From Salisapilia sapeloensis (Eukaryota; Oomycota; Peronosporomycetes; Peronosporales; Salisapiliaceae): 52,088 bases of DNA. This document shows positions 29,102 to 41,700 of this stretch, piece by piece (position 1 is the first letter of the stretch; the number at the start of each line of letters is the position of its first letter). The position numbers were made by a program, and so were the translations under genes. The stretch lies in the NCBI GenBank assembly GCA_023334545.1, contig JAADVB010000127.1, forward strand, positions 1 through 52,088. The letters run 5' to 3'. The notes under the pieces are model-generated. The model was given only the letters and a program-made list of their open reading frames with translations. It searched no databases and was not told the DNA's origin.

Positions 29102-30486
29102 AGTGAGCCGTCGAGATGTCTGCGAGAAAAATTATCGCGTGCAACTGTCAGATGGGAAGATCGCAAACTGATTCGTTTCTGTACGAAGGCGCTGGGTTTC
29201 TCATGGCCGCGACATGGAGAGTAGGCTTCAAGGGATCTTTGCTGGCGTTACCTTTGTTACAGGATTGCTCCAGTAACATTCGCCTGCGCCAGCACCGAGA
29301 CAGAGTCTGTCGGGAGAGACTGGGAGCTGCCGCGTCTCTACGCATGTTGATCATCCTTTTCAATCGGAAACATCGAAACGGCGGGCGTTTTGACATCCGT
29401 GTGAAGAGTCAAGCCTCGCAGTTTCACAGGATACGGCCGATCAAGAGAAGCTTGGACCCTTCGCTAGTAGAGTTCTCAGACCTTCTGCCGTAGGAAAATT
29501 AGCAAGAGGTCGAGCTCCAGTCGATTGTACGCTCGTCATGACCATACTTGGATAGAGACGACGATGGAAGGGAGGGCGCGCCACCTGCAAAAAGTCGGAT
29601 GACAGGCTGATGCGCTTCACGAAAAATGGGACATGGCTACATATATTGGCTTCTGCGCGCATATCGCACGAGTTTCCATGCATCCTGATGGAAAGGTGGA
29701 GACTCTGAGATGTGTACAATCGGATGCCAAGGTGTATCGCAAGGTCTCCTTCACCTAGCGTAAACTGAAGGTACATTGCTCTTTTCTTGCTCCCGGTCAT
29801 TTTAAACATCTGAAACTTTGTGCGCCGCCCATCACGATAAAATGGTTCTAAATCCCTCTCTTCGTTCAGTTCAGTGCATTCGACCAGTTATCCAGATACT
29901 CGTACTTTAATCTGCGTCAACTCTTTCGTTGCAAGTGAGCATGGACCCAGTCACTTGGATGCCTCCAGTTGGTAGAAAGTTGGAAGAGAGTGACCGTTCG
30001 ACCACGAGTCTTGACCTGAGCTGCTGCGCGACTTGAGCCCAGCGAAAGGACGCGAATAAAGTAGCGACAAGCTGTCTTACATCCACGTTCTTTGTGATGA
30101 TCGACTAAAGTTGAAGCAAGGTAAATGGTACCAGACATAGTTACTTGGAACGCGGAGGAAAGCAGAGGTAGGAATGTGATCGAAGAGAAAGAGGCAGAAA
30201 GATGTCAAGAGCTATTCAAGGTTCGAATACGGTCAGGCAGCATATCTGTCGGAGAATCAGAATATGCTGGGCAATGATAGACCCAGTCTGCACTTAATAG
30301 ACGCTTGCCAACTAACGCTGTCGTGGCCAGCAGATTGACTCCTGGAACGCGTCTCGTCTTCGCCTATCAGCCAAGAGAAACGGACAGCATGCTATCCTTG
30401 GTATTTATTCAGCAAGATTGGTGAAACGTGGTTGCTCCTGAGATTTATGTAATTAATGTGTATGGACGTCGACAAAGCTTTTCTGT
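29102..30486. other. 1.4-kb stretch without a supported gene
   Basis: Open frames of 70-125 codons occur at 29116-29493 (+), 29441-29809 (-) and 29917-30138 (-). None has family resemblance, and no splice chain linked them. Confidence 0.45.
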
Positions 30487-31003
30487 CTACTGTCGCTGGG
30501 TCTTCGCAAGTTCCAGAATAAATTTCCCTTCCTTGTACTTTTGCTCCTCGTCATGCGCATGTTCCTAGTCAGATTGACTGAATATGATGGAAAGAAAGCA
30601 GTTAATAGATGACAGACGTACGTATTTCCACCCGACTGGGCTACTGCAAACGTTGCAGAAGAGGTCTACGACGATATGCAAGCCAGTCATGAGCTTCCGC
30701 TCTTCTTGTGGTCCCGTCATCACATTCACCCTACGTGCATGTAATTGCACAGTAAGTGCAGGACTAGGTAGATGGAATGTAATAAAGGAGTACGCTTTGT
30801 CAAAGAGATAGGCCTTGCCACTGCGGCCGTGAAAGTTCTACAGATACAGCATTTATTGACGTCCTCTACCCGACACCAATTCCATAAAACGCATTCAGTC
30901 ATACTTTTGAGACGATCTCGATATCAGAGGACAGGTGCGTCTGACATTGTCGACAAGCAAAGATCTTGCCGTCGTCCAAGTACTCCCGAAAGACTCGGCC
31001 CAT
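30487..31003 (-). CDS. Yippee-family zinc-binding protein, four exons
   Basis: Exons 31003-30905, 30837-30794, 30730-30622 and 30564-30487 (introns 67, 63 and 57 bp) give 109 residues, the normal Yippee length. The start MGRVFREYLDDGKIFACRQC, the core SGKAYLF, GPQEERKLMTGLHIVVDLFC and SPVGWKY, and the end EEQKYKEGKFILEL match the family closely. The two zinc CxxC pairs are CRQC (17-20) and CNVC. Yippee proteins are small conserved proteins; some relatives are ubiquitin-ligase (GID/CTLH) subunits or centrosome-associated. The short exons hide this gene from simple ORF searches. It is divergent from the cyclin gene, with 288 bp between start codons. Confidence 0.93.
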
Positions 31004-31291
31004 GCTTCTCGGCGGTTGAAGATTTTCTTGTGCTGCGTATTTAGCATAGTTCAATATGATTGGCGGAAAAGACACTGCGCATTTAACAATCGGATTTTCA
31101 AAAAGCAAAAGACGGCCAAGCGGAGGCAGCGCCGGAGCAAGTGCAACGTCGTCTCTCTTTCAGTAGCCGTCGGAAGCGAAAAGCGACTAGCTGACGTGAA
31201 TCTATACGCTCCATAACGTTGTTGGGTGCTCTGGTATATTTTAAAGACGCTCAAAACCCACTTTCCGCATTTATTTTAAACTCGTCCAACG
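31004..31291. promoter_or_regulatory. Divergent promoter, Yippee / cyclin
   Basis: This 288-bp gap contains a CCAAT box on the minus strand at about 31056-31060 (CGCCAATCAT) upstream of Yippee and an AT-rich block at 31260-31280 before the cyclin ATG. Confidence 0.45.
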
Positions 31292-33104
31292 ATGGCGGAA
31301 GCGGCAGGGACGAACCGCAGGCATGTGACTGCAGAGTCGAATGTTAAAAAGGGCAGTTTATCTCCACCTGAGACTCGGAAGCGAAAGCGCGATGCGCTCG
31401 TGAATATTGAAAACAAGGAAGAAAAGGACGCGGCGCCCACAGCACGTACGCTGAAGGCGGGAAGCAAAGGACAGAAAGGTGCAGGAAAGAAGCCTGTGCA
31501 AAAGAAAAAGACAGTGACAAAGGAGACCCAGCAAAAGGGCAAGAAGCCCAAGACAACCGGGCAGGTACCATCCAAGCGACAGACTAGTCTGCTCTCTTTC
31601 CACACTGGCGCAAAGGCTAGTAAGAAAGTGGAGACCATAGAGACAGAAGACACAGAAGTAGAAAAGGTATCACTTATTTATGAAATCTATGTGTGCAGTT
31701 GACATAGAACTGACATATAAATGACTTTAGCCAGCTGCAACTGGCATCAGCGATGTGTCTACACTAGTAGATGAAGAAGAGGCTAGCCAGTCAATAGATG
31801 ATACGGTTGAAAACACTCCTCCAGATGTCCCAGTAGTAAATCCAGGCCCGAGGGTTGTTCGGATCGATGCGAGCAACCCACGGGCGAGTAAAGGCCTCAT
31901 CCCCTGCGCGCCACGCCCCTACACTTTTAAATTTGACCACAGAGGTATGTCGTTAGCTTGTATAGCCTGATAAATTGCGTTTGAGCTGATCTTTTAAACG
32001 CAGGCTCTGGTTTTAGCCACGAAACGTATGTTGCTCAAGTGAGAGATGTTGATGAGCAAGCTCCTGTTGGACTGACAAGTATGAACTGGTCGACTTCAGT
32101 CGGAAAGCTTTCGCAGGAGGTTGCGAACTTTAACCGGAAGCATGAAACCAAGTATAGAGCTTCGTCAACGTATTTGGACGACGTGCAGACTGATTTAAAC
32201 GCCAAGATGCGTACTATCCTCGTGGACTGGCTGACAGAAGTGGCGGATGAGTACCACCTTTCAGCAAGGACTTTCCACAAGGCGGTACGTTTGCTCTTCA
32301 AAATCTTTCGCTGGTCGAAATGCTCATGTTTGTGGAACAGGTGAATCTGATGGACCGATGCCTGGCGATCTTCAAGATCACTCGTCGGCAGTTCCAGCTG
32401 CTCGGTTGCGCCTGCATGATGGTGGCGTCCAAGTTTGAAGAAGTGTACGGTCCGAACGTGGACGAATTTGTTTATATTTCCGACCAGACGTACACAGCGG
32501 AAGAGGTTTGTGTCTTGATGTTGATACAATAGCATGACATCTGCTGAGTGATGTGATCTAGATGCTGGAAATGGAAAAGAAAGTGGTACAGGCACTTGAG
32601 TATCGCGTCGCGTCGACCACTTGCTATGCTTTCTTCCCTCGACTCGTGGCGGCCGGATGCGATACGGACAAGATAAAGCATCTCGCAACGGTACATCCTC
32701 GATAGATATTGCTACTCCAGCTGGATCGACTAATCTTGTGTCATAAATAGTACTTGTGCGATCTAGCCTTGTTGAGCTACCGGATGCTCGAGTTCAAGCC
32801 GTCGATCATCGCCTCTTCCTGCGTCTATTTGGCGAGACTGACGGCTCGAGACAATGAATCTGTATTGCCGTGGACACCGACGTTGCATCACGTGTCAACG
32901 TACAACGCGTGGGACCTGTACGAGTGCGTCGAGCTGCTGCAGTGGGTGCACGACAAGGAAGCCAGCGTGGTCCTGAACGACCGGGAGAAGGCCAAGGCGC
33001 TGAGTGAAAAGTACATGAGTGAAGACTTGCTGTCCGTAAGTGCGTTGCGTCCGCCGAGTCCGGAGCAGGTGCAGCGTAGCTTCCGGAGCTTTGGTCGTCC
33101 GTAA
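31292..33104 (+). CDS. A/B-type mitotic cyclin, six exons
   Basis: Exons 31292-31666, 31731-31944, 32004-32284, 32341-32505, 32562-32690 and 32751-33104 (introns 64, 59, 56, 56 and 60 bp) give 505 residues. It is predicted to activate a CDK at G2/M. The basic N terminus has a perfect destruction box, RDALVNIEN (33-41, RxxLxxxxN), the signal for APC/C-driven proteolysis. The cyclin box starts near residue 260 with the signature MRTILVDWLTEVADEYHLSA, then DRCLAIFKITRRQFQLLG and MVASKFEEVYGP. The second cyclin fold follows, with YRVASTTCYAFFPRL and SCVYLARL. A QTSLLSF stretch near residue 103 resembles a PCNA-interaction peptide, but only weakly. Cyclin A versus B cannot be settled from motifs alone. 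Confidence 0.93.
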
Positions 33105-33199
33105 TCTTTCGTCTTTTGTTAAACACGCGACCTTTTTACCAGCGTTTTAGCCCCTCGTGTGTGTCCTGTGATTGGCCGAAACCGTCGTTCGACGCAAAC

Positions 33200-33207
33200 T
33201 TCGAGAA
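33200..33207. promoter_or_regulatory. Possible heat-shock element before DnaJ
   Basis: TTCGAGAA is an nTTCnnGAAn inverted pair about 190 bp upstream of the DnaJ ATG. An ATTGG (inverted CCAAT) lies nearby at about 33172. It is only two units long, so it may be chance. Confidence 0.25.
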
Positions 33208-33397
33208 GGTCGCTCGGTAGGGTCGCAGGCGGCGGGTATACAAAGACCGAGTGCAGCGACTGGCCGGAACCATTGGCTCCAGCAGTTCAGTCTTCATACA
33301 AAGTCGTATACAAGGCAAACCTCGAAAGGGAGGAAAAGAAACCAAGTTCAGCAAGTCGACGCAAGACACACACTCTCTCTACTATCTATCATAGACC

Positions 33398-34708
33398 ATG
33401 TTCGGCGGCGGATTTGAAAGCTTCTTTGGCGGCGGATTTGAAGGCGGTCCCGGCGGGCCGTCCAAGCCAGTGGACAACAACAAGTTCTACGAAGTCCTCG
33501 GCGTTGGGAAAGATGCGTCTGCGGCAGAAATTAAAAAGGCCTACCGGAAGTTGGCGCTAAAGAACCACCCGGACAAGGGCGGTGACCCGGAACTCGTACG
33601 TTTAGTTGAGTCAAAGCTAGCATGTGCATGATAATAACTGTGGATATCCTAGTTTAAAACCATTACGGTCGCGTATGAAGTCCTTTCGGACCCAGAGAAA
33701 AAGGAACTGTACGACCAGTACGGCGAAGAAGGTCTCCAGAGCGGAGGCGGCGGAGGCGCCGAAGACATCTTCTCCCAAATGTTCCGTGGCGGCGGAGGCA
33801 GAAGGCGCACGGGTCCGCAGCGTGGCGAAGATCTCACCCACCCACTCAAGGTCTCCCTCGAAGACTTGTACAATGGCAAAACAGTCAAGCTCGCCGTCAA
33901 CCGAGACGTCTTGTGTGGCAAGTGCGAAGGCCGAGGTGGTGCGGAAGGCGCCGAGCGTACGTGCGAGACGTGCCAGGGCCGAGGCATGCGCGTGCAGCTC
34001 CGACAGATCGCCCCGGGTATGGTCCAGCAGATGCAGTCGGTATGCCCAGACTGCCGTGGCCAGGGCAAGAGTATCCGCGAGAGCGACCGGTGCAAGTCGT
34101 GTAAGGGTAAGAAGGTGACCAAGGAACGCAAGGTCCTCGAGGTGCACATTGAGAAGGGCATGCGCAACGGCCAGCGCATCACATTCTCCGGGGAGGCCGA
34201 CCAGGCTCCTGACACGCTTCCTGGCGACATCATCTTTGTGATCCAGGAGAAGGAGCACTCGACGTTCCAGCGCAAGGGCGGCAACCTTGTGATGGAGAAA
34301 AAGATCACGCTCGTGGAAGCCCTGTGCGGCTTTGAGATGATGGTCGAGCACTTGGACGGCCGCCACCTGCACATTAAGACCCGGCCAGGCGAGATCATCA
34401 AGCCGGACCAGTTCAAGGCGGTCAACGGCGAGGGCATGCCGACGCACGGCAACCCGTTCGTCAAGGGCCAGCTCGTGATCGTGTTCAAGGTGCAGTTCCC
34501 AGAGAGTGGTAGTTTATCGGAGAAGCAGCTCGCGACGCTGCGGCAGACGCTCCCAGCGCCGTCGCCGATGCAGCCGTCGGAGGACGCGGAAGAGTACTTT
34601 TTGTCCGAGTTTGATGCGGAGGCCGCTCGGCAGCAGCAGGACTCGAGGGAAGCGTATGACTCAGATGAAGAGCGCGGCGGCCAGCGCGTCCAGTGCCAGC
34701 AGCAGTAA
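33398..34708 (+). CDS. Type I (class A) DnaJ / Hsp40 co-chaperone, farnesylation motif
   Basis: Exons 33398-33595 and 33653-34708 (57-bp intron, phase 0) give 417 residues. Order: a Gly/Phe-rich leader, J domain (about 28-92, with the HPD Hsp70-stimulating motif in KNHPDKGG), a short Gly-rich linker, and a zinc-finger region with [24 protein letters not shown] and a degenerate fourth CKSCKGKK. The substrate-binding C-terminal domains follow. The protein ends Cys-Gln-Gln-Gln, a CaaX box of the farnesyl type, as in yeast Ydj1 and human DNAJA1/2. It is a cytosolic Hsp70 partner, partly membrane-tethered. GC content and codon bias are higher than in neighbours, fitting high expression. Confidence 0.95.
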
Positions 34709-34890
34709 GCTTTTGGCAATGGACTTGTGCATTTCCTTTTTCCCGAGATATTCGAGTATGCTAGAGTACACGAGGCTTTCTCCTACACGTTTCTCTTCTA
34801 GTTCCTTTCTCCTTTGAAGTGATACAGTACGAATGGACATGGAAAGGCAGGTCTTAATCGTCCGGTGTATTACGTTAACCAGCGAATGAT

Positions 34891-35305
34891 TTATTCGTCC
34901 ACCGTCTCGGTTTCCAAGCCCTTGAAGCTGGTCACCTGCACGTGCTGCACGAGCGTGTAGAGCTTCTCCTTGGCCTCCTCGTCGTCGTTGCGCTTGCGCG
35001 AAAGACGGACGCGGACGCGCATCGGGACGTTGCGGACACCCTGCGACCAGATGAACTTGTTCAGCTTCGGGTCGAGGCGGACGTCCTGCGTGCCCATCTC
35101 CTTCTGCGCGAACTTGCGGACTTCACGCATGGCACGAGCGGCCTTCTTCTTGAATTGGCTATTGGCATGGGTTAGACGAGGTAACACGATGCGAGTTACA
35201 TGGACAAACGTACGTCTTGTAGACGCGCTTGTGGAGGTGGATGGTGTAGTCGCGAGCGACAACATCCGGGGAGCGCTTCGTGCGTTGCTTCTGGTCCTTC
35301 ACCAT
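34891..35305 (-). CDS. RPL31: 60S ribosomal protein L31 (eL31), two exons
   Basis: Exons 35305-35214 and 35158-34891 (55-bp intron, phase 2) give 119 residues. Landmarks are [17 protein letters not shown], then the run [33 protein letters not shown] and [12 protein letters not shown], matching eukaryotic L31 along its length. It sits near the polypeptide exit tunnel of the large subunit. It converges on the DnaJ gene, with 182 bp between stops. Codon use is strongly GC-ending, as expected for a ribosomal protein. Confidence 0.97.
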
Positions 35306-35789
35306 GATTAAGTTGGGATTTGCCTGCGGAGTTGGCGACCTGCTTTCGCTTGTGCTCAAAGGGAGAAGAGCTTTGCTGGCCAAGCGCACGCCTATACTTA
35401 GCTCAAGTCACGCTGGCCAAAGCGTCCCAGCCAGTCAACATGTAGCTCCGAGTCATGTAAGTTTACAGGGACGGTCAAGGCTTTATGGGACAGAGGGGTA
35501 AGGTGACCGATTAAGTACGAATGATAATCTCGACGGACTACTTGCTGGAATGGAGGATCTGTCCTACCACTTTCTTCGACTAGAGGTGATATCTCTCAGG
35601 TGCTTACCTAAATGACGTATCTGTTGAAAGCAACTGAAATGAGAAGAGGGACAGACAATCAAATTGGAATAAAAGCTGTCTATTAATCTTTCTAGATTGC
35701 ATCCTGCACTACTTGCAGTCACACTTGCTTCATTACTGGCAGTCTAGACCACGACTTTCCAAGTTTCAAATGCGAGTTCCGTCAATCGC
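35306..35789. other. Intergenic region, RP2-like 3' end to RPL31 promoter
   Basis: A 484-bp gap without coding content. It contains the RPL31 promoter (minus strand) and the 3' end of the RP2-like gene. Confidence 0.5.
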
Positions 35790-37300
35790 CTACCACAAAC
35801 CATATTTCAATAGGGCTTTATAGCTATCAACAGGGATAAACACGTACTTGGCTTCCTCGGTAGTCGGAGAGACGTAGATGTTGCTCCTCGTCGCTGCATC
35901 GCTTGCAAACTTGGCGTCCTGCAGAACTTCATGGACATACTCTTTGACCTTGGCACCTTGAAACTCCATGATCACTGACGCTTCTGATCCTGCCGACTGA
36001 GCAACCTACAAGAACAGACACATTGGTAATCTAGGTTACCACATGTAAATCATACATCAATGCACCTGCAAGCTGTCTGGGCTTTCCTTGAAAAAGTCTT
36101 TTTGTTGGCCCGATGAGAACTGCATCTGACGCGTTTGCAGTAGCTGCACTGCATTTTCTTTTTCGTCTTCGCTTTTATTCACCATCGCTTGGACAAATTC
36201 GATCATCAGTCTTTCCGTTGGCTATTGAAAGACGTTAATTTATCGCTCCATATTCAAGAACCGAATGTGCAACCTTGATAAAGCACACAATCAACGTAGA
36301 GTCAGTGCCATTCCGGGCCTTGGGTCCAAGCGTGATGGGTACGATAAGCTGCTTGGCTTCAACCGTCAGCCCAACATCTTCAGCAGTCGCAATAGGAAGC
36401 CCCCATAAGGCCACTACACCATCCTCGAAGGATGTGGTACGAAGCGACGGTGTTAAAGGCGTTTGAGAACAGACCATCGGAAGTGCCGTCCAATCACCAT
36501 GGTCAGGAGTGAAGTTGTAAACCTATTTGAAGCGGCCAGTGTGATCAGCATCCAGTTTGTTTGCTGAAAATGTGAGTCCATCCTACCTCGCTCCACTTGT
36601 TATTCCAAACGGAGAAATTGTATCTCGCCATTTGCTGCTGGAGTGAAAAGTAGCTGAGCGGGAAGCATCCGAGTCGTAAGTTCTTGGATGTCTCAATGAT
36701 CGGTTCTACAGTTTCTACTGAATACATTTATAGTTCTAACGATAAGCGACAATAACTCTGACCTGTTGAGCTGTAGAGATAGACATCCGTGTCTTCACAG
36801 TCTCTTGTTCGGAACTGCTGCACAGCGCAAATGATGGTGCATCCTTTACAATTGCGCATGAAAAGACTGCCTTCACACGGACCGACGAAAATCCGGCAGC
36901 GTTCGCAATAATCGATTTGGACGTTCGAACAGTTATCCAAGACGAAAAGATCGCAATCATTACAGTCTTCAATCAAGAACTGCTGTCCATTAATGCACCC
37001 AGGCATCCTCGCTAAACAGGAAGGTGACTTGATATTGGAAAAGATAAAGTCTTCTCGTCTTAAGTTTGGGTCTCGGCCGAACGTCGGTGCTGGTTTGGCA
37101 GGCGCAGGTTGTTGATTATCAGCTGAAGACTCGCTTTGAGTCTCAGGTTGGGTAGGTCCAGGCTTTGGGACCTCCACCGATGTCTCCGAAGTACCTTCAG
37201 GATGACTAAAATCATCTTTTGACGGTCCATTGGCTGCTGATTTGGCCGCAGGAATGTCCGATCCTAGCGTCGTACCACCTGCATGACAAATATTGCCCAT
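35790..37300 (-). CDS. XRP2/RP2-like TBCC-domain protein, five exons
   Basis: Exons 37300-36763, 36717-36587, 36522-36274, 36221-36066 and 36005-35790 (introns 45, 64, 52 and 59 bp) give 429 residues; human RP2 has 350. Start MGNICHAGG predicts N-myristoylation. A disordered linker leads to the TBCC beta-helix (about 85-260): REDFIFSNIKSPSCLARMPG, FLIEDCNDCDLFVLDNCSN and AVQQFRTRDC. Arg164 in QQFR corresponds to the arginine finger by which RP2 stimulates ARL3 GTPase. ETSKNLRLGCFPLSYFSL and NFTPDHGDWTALP also match RP2. The C-terminal part resembles its NDPK-like domain. RP2 with ARL3 delivers lipidated cargo to cilia, so this gene fits a flagellate stage. The first donor (GTCAGA) and the 45-bp intron are atypical but keep the frame. 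Confidence 0.92.
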
Positions 37301-38772
37301 TTTAAGTGATAGAATCGATGGTAACCAAAGCCTTAGTGGTGATTTTATGCTTGAGCCGCCGTGCAGTCGTTTCTAAATAAAAAGATAACGGTTTAAAACT
37401 TATTAGGCAAGCTTGAAACTCCTCTCAAAGAATAGATTATGATGAGCAAGCAAATGCGTTCAACCCCTTCCACGACGACATCCTTTATCCAAGTCGCTAC
37501 GTCAAATAAGCGTACTGCACTAGAGTTTCAATTCACATTCGCAGTGGAAACTTGGGTAAAGTGAAAGCGTAAAATAATTTTAAACGCAGTAGGTTCGGAC
37601 GAGAATACTTGAAAACATTCGGATCTGCTGCATGTCATAGCCATTTCTTTTTATTGCGAGTATGAAAGCAATGCAATTCAATGATAGAAGTCTAACACAG
37701 TTCCAATGTAAGTTCTGCATTTAGCGTCAACCGTCAAGCTCCGCCTCAAATTTCTGTCAGATTCTCGTAAATGATCCGACGGTTCCAAGTCATGGTGAGC
37801 TCTGAATTAGCATGCTCTATTACCAGTTCCTTCGAGTCATGGTCGCATAGAGGAGAACGAGTTTTAAACTAGATGGGTGCTTATCGAGCATTATTCGAGG
37901 ATTATAAAGCTCAGGTTATTATCAACGTCAAGGAGGAGAGTGGCTATCGGGATTACAACTTTGTCTAGTCTGTGGGATGGATTTCAATATTCTCAGGGTT
38001 AGCTTTTAAATTAGATTATTGCGGATCGAGGGTTGATACAAGCATCCGCTCTACTACAAGATACCGTTTAATAGTACGACACCACTTTTAAGTCTTTGCA
38101 AGTTTCTTCTTCGTTGTGCTATAGAAAGTTTACAAGGGTATCCAAGTAGCTTACATCAATATTGAACCAATTTTCCACTACAATTTATAAAGCTTTACCC
38201 TGCACTGAATCCCCAACGAATCGAAAAGAGTGCAGGATAACATTGATACAGAGTGAACTGCCTACATACTTGATGCTTTGCTACTGTAGGAGGGTGGAAA
38301 ATAAATCGATATAAGTGGCGGTTTAAGGATAGAGGGTCAGTCGTGTCAAGAACACGTGAGCTGCATGGATTATACCGTCTGCTGAACAAAGGCTTCCTCG
38401 CACGCTGTCTCTGCCTGAAGTTCGCAGATCAGCTATGCGTGCCTCAACTGCATCCCTCGTATTGAAGCACATGAGATGCAAATGGTACTTGCTACAGTCG
38501 CTACTTCGCACTTGATGCGGTGCTAGTCGAACCGAAACCTAGCAAGTCTCAGTTGAAGTTTGATGTAGCTATCCGTGTCTATGTAAAATTGCACTTTACA
38601 GACAATTTGGCAAATTCTCGATAACGAGTAGTTCACAAAAGACAGGTACGCAAACCTCTTTCGCCCAGTATGCACCTGCCCTTTCGTGCGGCACTTTGCC
38701 ATCTGGTATCTCCATCCCATCCGACTTGAAAGGATCATAGCATCTCCCACTTTGCTGATCACAAAGAAAAGA
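37301..38772. other. 1.5-kb gene-free stretch
   Basis: AT-rich divergent region between the RP2-like gene (-) and the PH/FYVE gene (+). Only short random frames are seen; no repeats or RNA genes noticed. Confidence 0.45.
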
Positions 38773-41700
38773 ATGCAAGCGTACTCGTCGCCTTCGACGT
38801 CGCCGCTGAGCTCACCCATGGCGCAAGCTATGTCGCTCGTAAAGGAGGACGAGGAGCGTCGACAGGAAGCGCAGCGTCTGCGAACGAATATTGAGCGATT
38901 CGTGGACGGATTCATGGACGGCGTGTACCCGTTGTCGGAGCTACTGAACGAATCGTTCACGTACGAGATGCTAGAGCTCCTCTTCAAAAGGATGACGGCC
39001 AAGCTGCGTGGACTCCTCTTTTCGAAAGAACGCGTGCTAGAATTTATAAGCATTGCGCTGGATCCGTCCGAGCGGTATCATACGCGTCGACTTGCGACGT
39101 CATTTTTAGTCATCGGGGCGCCCCCAACCGAGACTTTGATGGAGTGTAATGCACCAGAGGATAAGCACGAGTGTGATTGTATGTGGGATCTGATTTTTAG
39201 CGCTTTGAAGAAGGAAGCAGAGACCAAGGAGGAGCAGGTAGAGGTGGAAGCGAGCTTGAAACCAAAGCGCGCGAGCCACCGTAGGGCATCGACGGCCGAG
39301 ATGAGCCAGATCATTAATCAGGAGGTGACGGCCATTGCGAACTGTGGCGCAGAGTCCTTAGAGCGTACGACCAAAGAGCAGATGAAGACTGCGGCCGAGT
39401 CTTCCGACGAGACGGACAATGCGAGCGACTCGGACGACGAGACAAGTCCTTCCCACGACAAGAACACTAACGAGATGAAGTCGGAGCTGCAGAAAGAAGA
39501 TTCGGACGCAGACGTGTCCAAGGTGGTGAGTCGCACAAGCGCCATGCTGGCGTCCCAGATCCTCCGCTATCTTGCTGTTCGAGGCTACAAGGCTGTGTGC
39601 ATCCTCCGGTACTTGTCCAGCCACGAGAATATCATCTTGCTGCTGCTGGCGAATCTAGGCCACGATGACATTCGTATCTTTCTGTTGCATCTCATCTACG
39701 CCGATCATTCCGAAGAATCGCTCTCGTATATGTACCAGACGCGACTGATCGAGCGTCTCATTAAGACGGTAGTCATGGCACCACCACCACACGACGCCTT
39801 TGAGCGCGATCGAGTGGAAAACGCTTTCTTACTGCTGCGAGAGATTGTCCATGCGCCGTATTTAACTCCTCGAGGTGTCGCCATCTCTGCCAAGACCATT
39901 CCGCTTGATAAAGTGACAGGGCAGCCAGAGTACGTGAGTATCTCTGGAGCATCTCGCGAGACAGCTAACTCGTCTCTACGCAAGTACACGAGTCGCAAGG
40001 TCCGTCGACTGGTCCATTTGTTCCTGGCAGACGAACAATCGGCGATGACGAGTCTGTTTGAACGACTGATCCCAGAGCTTACGTTCTGGAGCAGTCCTCT
40101 GAATATGGGCAACAAGGCGCCGGCGCGTCCCGTGCCCAAGATGTCGACCGAGTCCATGGCGTTGTTGGAGCAAGGACATCCGCGACCGACGTGTATTACG
40201 ATGCTGACTCACTTGTTTGAACTGACGGAGACAGTAGACTTTTCAGAAGAATCTGTCAAAGCACAGGAAGAGGATAGCAAGCGCATGGTCGAGTCTTCTG
40301 CTATCCTCGCTATCGACTGCCTCAACTTTAACTGCCACACGCACTTGATGAAGCGGGGCGGCGTCTTGCATCTGAAAAAGCTCAAGAATGAGCTCCAGCA
40401 GTGTCAGCTGAGCGTCAACTGCATGATGGGTCTGCGCGTTGCGTCCAACGACGTCCCACCGGCGTCGTCCGGGTCGCTCGATACGAGGCTTACGCCGCAA
40501 CGAGGCGTCCAAATGTCCTTGACGCTGGATGAAATTGAAAAAGTGGAGGAGTCGCCGTGGCATCACCACGGCTTTTGCGTCCACGTGAAGAAGAACGCGA
40601 TGAGGGAAGGCAAGGAGAGTGTGGTGCGTAGTAAGGAGTACTTTGCCGTCGAGTCGGATGAAGAGAGAGACGCGTGGATGCAGTTGCTGCAGCAGGTGGT
40701 GGATGGAGACTTGGCAGAGCTGGAGATCTTCTGCAGTGACGACTGGCGATCCAACGTGAGAGAGTACAGGCACCTGCGAGAGTCGCTAATCACTCGGATG
40801 CAGGAGAAGGGCCATGAGCTCATGGTCTTTCTGAAGCAGGTGGTGGTTCTGGACACGAGGGCTGCCAGTGGGTACCACTTGTGCGCCGTGGTCAAGTGTC
40901 TGTACGCAGCGCTGACGAACGAGTCGAAGCGTCTGGACGCCATGTTCGCCAATTCTCACCTGCTGGACATTCTCCTTACATGCTATGAAAAGTTCCCTCG
41001 ATGGAACCTGCTGCTGGGCGAGATCACCAAGATGCTCGTCTTTATCTTTGGCGACTTTAAAGGCAAACGATCTCGTCGGTGTCCACTCGTGAGGAAGCTT
41101 TTGGTGACGGAAGGACCGGACGCGCATTTGTTCCCACTCTTGTCTGAAGCGTTTGAAGCGAAGCAGTTGAGTAGTGTGAATAGTCAGACGATGCTTACGA
41201 GCAACCCCTTTGAAGGCACGGATGCACTAGCGAATTTGAAACTGGTGCTCCAGGCCATCCGATTGTGCCACTCTTCTCCTTCTAGTCCCAACCACCAAAG
41301 AATACAAGCGACGGTGGAGCAGGATCACAAGTGGAAACACTTGCTAGAGACGGTCGATGTCACCTTTGCTCCTCCGTCGGAAGATATTGACATGACGACG
41401 GTAGATAGAATCGCTCCTTCCTCGCCAACGTCTAGTAACAAGAGCAGCGAGAGTCGTAGTAGTAGCTCTAGTAGTACCATCTCCATGCCTCCTGCGCCGT
41501 CTCCTCCGTCGTTCCAAGAGGACATCATCAACCAGATCTCCCGACCTAGCTACTCGTCTGCTCATGGCTTTGGCAGTTCGTTCCTAGAAGGAGACGGGTG
41601 TGCCTTCGGATACTTGTTCAAGGAACGAAGCCTCGGGAAGGACTGGCAGAAGGTGTTGGTCGTGTACGAGTATGAGAGCCACAAGCTCTGGTACTTTTAC

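Noticed and set aside
29441-29809. 122-codon minus-strand frame starting MFKMTGSKKRAMYLQF
   Set aside because: ATG start but no family match, no splice partners that make sense, and no initiator; not enough to call a gene.
30210-30245. GGTTCGAATA resembling a tRNA T-loop
   Set aside because: No matching acceptor or anticodon stem could be folded around it.
31592-31625. PCNA-interaction peptide in the cyclin N terminus (QTSLLSFH)
   Set aside because: Only one aromatic residue at the end, so it falls short of the PIP-box consensus; kept only as a remark.
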